From Rhizopus arrhizus (Eukaryota > Mucoromycota > Mucoromycetes > Mucorales > Rhizopodaceae), in contig JAKZZE010000007.1 of assembly GCA_024220505.1 (NCBI GenBank), positions 372,001-436,000 on the forward strand: a stretch of DNA of 64,000 bases, read 5' to 3'. The translations under genes and the position numbers were made by a program. Below the pieces are notes generated by a model that saw only the letters and a program-made list of their open reading frames with translations, had not been told where the DNA came from and did no database searches. This document shows positions 62,199 through 64,000 of the stretch, piece by piece (within the stretch, counting starts at the first letter, position 1; the number at the start of each line of letters is the position of its first letter).

Positions 62199-63581
62199 AT
62201 GGAAAGCCCTAAACAAGAAGATCGACCCATGGAGCATGATCCATCCGATATGGAGATCGAACAAGCAAGTCAAGACCCCTCTCTTACTGAAGATGGCTCT
62301 GAAGTAACCCCAAAAATAAATGCCAATGCGCATGAAATTACTTCTGATCATGATGACATTGATGCTGAAGTTTCAAAACTCATAAGGTATAAAAAGGAAG
62401 AATCTGCTCGGTTGTACCAAAAACACATAATGGCTGGTGAAGAAGAACAAGCAGACTTGGCGTTTAAAAAAATGAGAAAATATGGTGCACAGTTACTTGC
62501 TCTCTCTGGTAAATTTGTTTCTCCTGTAATCACTCCTGTCAAGAAGGAAATTGGTTTGCGTTTGACCCAAAATGACATACCCAAGTTTCAACTCTCCTCT
62601 TGGCCTGATGTCCCATTTCCTGGTGAGAAATGTTATGAATCTGTCGAACACTTTTTGCGGTCCTTTGAAAAGGTAATATATTCTGCTGCTTTGGACATTC
62701 AAGAGGTTTGGCGCCGGTATCTCCCTGTTTCTTTGGCCTTCGACCATGATGATTGGATCGAGAAAGAGCTCAAAAGATGTGATACATGGAATACAGCTAG
62801 AATTGTATTTACAAACAAATTCTTGACTGATAATGCTAGAACAGATGCTATGCATCGTCTATTCACAATTACCATGAATAAAAATGAATCTGTCTCCTCG
62901 TATATGACCCGATTTTTAAGCACTTGTATTGAGGCTGGGGCAAATAAAAATGATCCAATGGTGGCTGCTAGATTTAAAGCATCATTCTCTGAACCTGTTC
63001 TTGAGAAGTGTAAGACAGCTTTTGTTTTGAAAGAAAATAAAAACATACCATGGACTGTAGAGAGAGCTGCTGAAATAGCAAGAAATTTGCTAGGAGATGA
63101 CCCAAGGACATACACAAGCTCATCCTATGCCAATGTTGCCAGTGGTAACAAGAGATCTCACACAAATGCTGGTCCCTTTAGTATTCAAAAAAGAAACAAA
63201 GGTCATGGTTCGTCTGGTGGTTTCTTTTGTTCGAGACATGGTGGTACAGCTGCAAATCACAATGAAGATGATTGCTATAGTAAATCAAAAAAGAAAAATG
63301 ATGCTGCGTCGACCATAAACAACAAGTATTATGGCAACAAAAATTTTCCTCATAAGGCAAGCACAAGTAAACCCTGTCGCTATTGTGGTAGAAGTTGGTC
63401 TCATGGCCATCATTGTCAAGAATATGCAGACTATAAAAGAAAACTTCATGTCGATCCAAAAAATCCAAGAGATTCGGACAAGTCAATTTATGCCATTGTT
63501 CGTACTGCAAATGAAGAAAATGACCATGATCATGATATGACAGAAGCTGAAAATCACTCATATGACTGTAAGGCATTATGA
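62199..63581 (+). CDS. gypsy I gag (460 aa)
   Basis: It starts at MESPKQEDRPMEHDPSDMEI, 48 bp after the LTR end. An acidic N-terminus and a basic helical stretch (EVSKLIRYKKEESARLYQKH) precede the gag fold (VEHFLRSFEKVIYSAALDIQ, VWRRYLPVSLAFDHDDW, NESVSSYMTRFLSTCIEAG). Two Cys/His clusters follow (FFCSRHGGTAANHNEDDC and CRYCGRSWSHGHHC). The stop TGA at 63579-63581 is in frame with the protease that follows. Confidence 0.85.
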   Translation: MESPKQEDRPMEHDPSDMEIEQASQDPSLTEDGSEVTPKINANAHEITSDHDDIDAEVSKLIRYKKEESARLYQKHIMAGEEEQADLAFKKMRKYGAQLLALSGKFVSPVITPVKKEIGLRLTQNDIPKFQLSSWPDVPFPGEKCYESVEHFLRSFEKVIYSAALDIQEVWRRYLPVSLAFDHDDWIEKELKRCDTWNTARIVFTNKFLTDNARTDAMHRLFTITMNKNESVSSYMTRFLSTCIEAGANKNDPMVAARFKASFSEPVLEKCKTAFVLKENKNIPWTVERAAEIARNLLGDDPRTYTSSSYANVASGNKRSHTNAGPFSIQKRNKGHGSSGGFFCSRHGGTAANHNEDDCYSKSKKKNDAASTINNKYYGNKNFPHKASTSKPCRYCGRSWSHGHHCQEYADYKRKLHVDPKNPRDSDKSIYAIVRTANEENDHDHDMTEAENHSYDCKAL

Positions 63582-64000
63582 AATAAAAAAACTGAAGATG
63601 AAGATACTAATCCATTTAAACTTTTGACTCCTATATTAATAGAGGGCAAGAAATTAATTGGAAAGATTGACACTGGCAGTGATATCACTTGTATATCAAA
63701 AATTTGTTTGAATAATAAATTGAATATTGACAAAGTGAATTCTGTAAATGGTTCTTTAAATTTTTTGTCTTCAGATAATAATTGTAAACGAATTGGACAA
63801 ACTGATCCTCTCACTTTAACATATATGAATAACATCTCTTTTAAACATTCCTTTGAAGTTGTAAATTTTAATGAGACAATGACACAAGAATTTGATGTCT
63901 TGCTTGGAACTGATGTTCTTGGAAAAATGAATATCGGTCTCACTGGAGTAGCATACAAGTACCCAGGTAATGAAGATGATTATTCAAATAGATTAAAAGA
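63582..64000 (+). CDS. gypsy I pol start: protease (partial)
   Basis: Directly after the gag TGA the same frame stays open to the window end. It has a retropepsin GKIDTGSDITCISK, a body matching those of gypsy B, C and F (HSFEVVNFNETM, LLGTDVLGKMNIGLTGVAYK) and no ATG at its start. It is expected to continue into RT and integrase. Expression would need readthrough of the TGA, unless that codon is a mutation. Confidence 0.8.

Larger units (their letters stand above)
61692..64000 (+). mobile_element. Ty3/gypsy I, 5' part (runs off the window)
   Basis: A probable LTR, gag and the start of protease lie in order on the plus strand; the rest is beyond 64000. No insertion is seen in this part. Confidence 0.8.

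Overview
The window looks like a transposon-dense, AT-rich stretch of an early-diverging fungal genome. A mucoralean (Mucoromycota) origin fits best: the integrase-chromodomain Ty3/gypsy elements, EEP/RT LINEs, many Tc1-like elements and a DIRS element look like Mucorales repeats. This is inference from recognised protein families, because no housekeeping gene is present to confirm it. Nearly all recognisable coding sequence belongs to mobile elements. I see no rRNA, tRNA, CRISPR array or bacterial-type operon.

Layout. 1-2.5 kb: 3' half of a LINE, a solo LTR and a 5'-truncated LINE with a 15-bp target duplication. 2.6-8.6 kb: decayed coding relics, LTR pieces and one copy (M5a) of a dead Tc1-like family. 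8.7-12.9 kb: a 330-bp AACCGN hexamer array beside a complete CACTA/Plavaka-like DNA transposon (22-bp terminal inverted repeats, subterminal repeats, 978-aa zinc-finger transposase). 13-24 kb: LINE and gypsy relics, then a nearly complete gypsy element (F) with matching target duplications, split by Tc1-like element M1. 24.3-42.3 kb: one minus-strand LINE (L) broken into six blocks by a solo LTR E, gypsy B (itself carrying M5b and M2), Tc1-like elements M3 and M4, and a solo LTR C. Gypsy E sits at its 5' end. 42.3-49.7 kb: gypsy E and gypsy C halves joined through M5c, then gypsy A. 49.7-61.7 kb: the only region with possible host sequence, namely a small two-exon gene, an exon cut by a structurally intact DIRS element, and two copies of a duplicated segment (X1, X2). 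61.7-64 kb: the 5' part of another gypsy element (I) in which an in-frame TGA separates gag from pol.

How the parts relate. The elements can be ordered by nesting. Gypsy B has LTRs that look identical yet already contains two DNA transposons, so these insertions are recent. Four Tc1-like elements share an unusual end design: each ~210-236-bp terminal repeat carries one putative binding motif at its outer edge and an inverted copy at its inner edge. A fifth family (M5) lacks this and has a dead transposase in all three copies, so it was probably mobilised in trans. Four gypsy families have T6-T8 directly after the 5' LTR instead of a TGG primer-binding site. Coordinates of LTR and terminal-repeat edges come from reading direct and inverted repeats by eye; edges marked approximate are uncertain.
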